Of a stretch of DNA of 7,095 nt, positions 6,078-7,095 are shown piece by piece (the first letter of the stretch is position 1; each line of letters opens with the position of its first letter). The stretch is taken from the NCBI GenBank assembly GCA_016209995.1, contig JACQVC010000535.1:1-7095 (forward strand), in the 5' to 3' direction. The notes under the pieces were generated by a model. That model was not told the DNA's origin and made no database searches. It worked only from the letters and a program-made list of their open reading frames with translations. Made by a program: the position numbers and the translations under genes. Origin of the DNA: Gemmatimonadota bacterium. Its GTDB lineage: Bacteria; Gemmatimonadota; Gemmatimonadetes; Longimicrobiales; Gaopeijiaceae.

Positions 6078-6989
6078 ATGAGACCGGAAACGCGGGAGTT
6101 CCTGCGCCACCTCGCGAACGAGCGCCAGCTCTCGCCGCACACGTTGACCGCCTACGAGCGCGACCTGCTCGATTTCGAGCGATTCCTGACTAACTACTAC
6201 GGGACTCCCGATTGGTCCCCGGCAGGGGTTGACCGGTTGGCCCTGCGTGGCTTCCTGGGGTGGTGCGAGCGGAAAGGCCTGGCGCCCAGGACAGCGGCGC
6301 GCAAGATGTCGGCTGTGCGTAGCCTCTTCCGCTTCCTTCACAGAGACGGCCGCATCGCGGCCAATCCGACGCGCAGCGTGCGGGCCGCCCGGGCCGCTCG
6401 CCGCCTTCCCTCGCACCTCCTGAGGAACGAGGTCGACGCCCTCTTCCGCGCTGCGGAGCTGAGGGCCTCGGAAAACACGTTCCTCGCCACCCGCGACCTG
6501 GCGATGCTCGAGATCTTTTACGGGAGCGGACTCCGACTTTCCGAGGTGCGCCAGCTCGACCAGGGCGACGTAGACCTCGTGGGCGAGCAGGTCAAGGTGA
6601 AGGGCAAGGGTCGCAAGGAGCGCATAGCCCCGCTCACGCGTGCCGCAGTCCGTGCCCTACGCCGCTATGAGCCGCGGCGGCAGCAGTTGATGGGCCAGGC
6701 CACGACGGACCGCAACGCGCTCTTCGTGAGCGTGCGGGGCCGCCGCCTGAGCAGCCGTGCGATCCAGCAGATTGTGGGGCGTCAGCTCGAGACGGTCGGC
6801 CAGGCTGAGGGCCGGAGCGTCCATTCGCTCCGCCACTCGTTCGCGACCCACTTGCTCGATGGCGGAGCCGACGTCATGGCCGTAAAGGACCTGCTGGGTC
6901 ATGCTTCCCTGTCGACTACACGGATCTACACCCACACCTCGACCGAACGCCTGCGCAAGGTCTATCAGCAGTCGCATCCCCGAGCGTAA
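6078..6989 (+). CDS. xerC: Tyrosine recombinase XerC (chromosome dimer resolution)
   Basis: This site-specific recombinase resolves chromosome dimers at the dif site, normally with XerD and FtsK. The protein is 303 residues, the typical Xer length. An N-terminal SAM-like core-binding domain (about 1-90, containing RQLSPHTLTAYERDL and ARKMSAVRSLFRFLHRDG) precedes the catalytic domain. The full catalytic set is visible: Arg153 in GSGLRLSEV, Lys177 in VKGKGRKERIAPL, His249 and Arg252 in HSLRHSFATHLL, His275 in LLGHASLSTT, and nucleophile Tyr284 in RIYTHTS. The start at 6078 gives MRPETREFLRHLANERQLS, the expected length before the first helix. No strong ribosome-binding site is present; the upstream bases are the repeat stem, so expression may depend on coupling to trmFO, which ends three bases earlier. 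The choice of XerC over XerD rests on the trmFO-xerC-hslV context, as sequence alone does not separate them. Confidence 0.93.
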   Translation: MRPETREFLRHLANERQLSPHTLTAYERDLLDFERFLTNYYGTPDWSPAGVDRLALRGFLGWCERKGLAPRTAARKMSAVRSLFRFLHRDGRIAANPTRSVRAARAARRLPSHLLRNEVDALFRAAELRASENTFLATRDLAMLEIFYGSGLRLSEVRQLDQGDVDLVGEQVKVKGKGRKERIAPLTRAAVRALRRYEPRRQQLMGQATTDRNALFVSVRGRRLSSRAIQQIVGRQLETVGQAEGRSVHSLRHSFATHLLDGGADVMAVKDLLGHASLSTTRIYTHTSTERLRKVYQQSHPRA

Positions 6990-7051
6990 GTCGGCCCACT
7001 CAGCACCAGCCCAAGCGGGTCCCCGCCCTCCCGCCAGGCCCTTGTGCAGGT

Positions 7052-7057
7052 TATTCT
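7052..7057 (+). promoter_or_regulatory. Possible -10 element for leaderless hslV transcription
   Basis: The hexamer tattct fits the extended family of -10 boxes (TANNNT) and ends 7 bases before the hslV ATG at 7065, the spacing expected if transcription starts at or next to the start codon. It sits in an AT-rich island within GC-rich sequence. No Shine-Dalgarno sequence is seen between it and the ATG, and no good -35 box is found upstream. This is a weak prediction. Confidence 0.3.
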
Positions 7058-7064
7058 TCGGCCC

Positions 7065-7095
7065 ATGCGATCAAGAATCCACGCCACGACGGTGC
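7065..7095 (+). CDS. hslV: HslV peptidase of the HslUV (ClpQY) protease, first ten codons only
   Basis: The ATG at 7065 opens a frame reading MRSRIHATTV to the window end. HslV is an N-terminal-nucleophile threonine peptidase: a short leader is removed so that the first Thr of the TT(I/V) motif becomes the active-site residue, here Thr8. The HATTV sequence and the place directly after xerC, where hslV and then hslU normally follow, make the identification likely despite the short fragment. Mature HslV forms a dodecamer capped by the HslU ATPase and degrades regulatory and misfolded proteins in the cytoplasm. The 75-base gap after xerC shows no convincing terminator. Confidence 0.8.
   Translation, partial: MRSRIHATTV

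Noticed and set aside
6078..6989. The tyrosine recombinase as an integrase of a mobile island
   Set aside because: Length, catalytic spacing and the topA-trmFO-xerC-hslV order fit housekeeping XerC; there is no tRNA or attachment site beside it.
7015..7026. Small inverted repeat gcgg-gtcc-ccgc after xerC as a terminator
   Set aside because: The stem is only 4 bp, lies in GC-rich sequence where such pairs are common, and no T-tract follows.

Overview
This is a GC-rich, densely packed stretch of a bacterial chromosome in which every supported gene lies on the + strand. In order it holds the 3' part of a small GIY-YIG nuclease-family gene, aroC (chorismate synthase), aroK (shikimate kinase), topA (DNA topoisomerase I), trmFO (folate/FAD-dependent tRNA U54 methyltransferase), xerC (tyrosine recombinase), and the first ten codons of hslV (HslUV protease peptidase). 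The order topA-trmFO-xerC-hslV is a known conserved chromosomal neighbourhood, also seen in Firmicutes. The aroC-aroK pair upstream encodes the last and third-from-last steps of the common aromatic pathway. The GC content, the N-terminal lead before the HslV catalytic threonine, the long-form AroC and the use of TrmFO suggest a Gram-negative, non-enterobacterial phylum, for example a Gemmatimonadota- or deltaproteobacteria-like lineage. The taxon is an inference at low confidence.

Layout. Positions 1-240 are the truncated GIY-YIG gene. Positions 241-289 are a short gap filled mostly by a palindromic repeat. Positions 290-2064 hold aroC and aroK, 17 bases apart. Positions 2065-2154 form a 90-base gap with a second repeat copy and an adjoining hairpin. 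Positions 2155-6989 hold topA, trmFO and xerC, with a 1-base overlap and then a 3-base gap, which suggests one transcription unit. Positions 6990-7064 are a short gap, and hslV begins at 7065 and runs off the window. There is no gene-free stretch over 300 bases, and I see no tRNA, rRNA, CRISPR array or insertion sequence.

The genes themselves are housekeeping genes with intact catalytic residues; I do not see a new multi-gene system. What is unusual is a small dispersed palindromic repeat whose core is attccggc-loop-gccggaat. It has intact copies in both larger gaps, and one intact, one divergent and one fragmentary copy inside the 3' end of trmFO. There the repeats are translated as a C-terminal tail and supply the stop codon. 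The 3' end of a GIY-YIG nuclease-family gene lies two bases from one copy. In the direction of gene transcription three of the four complete hairpins have GNRA-type tetraloops.
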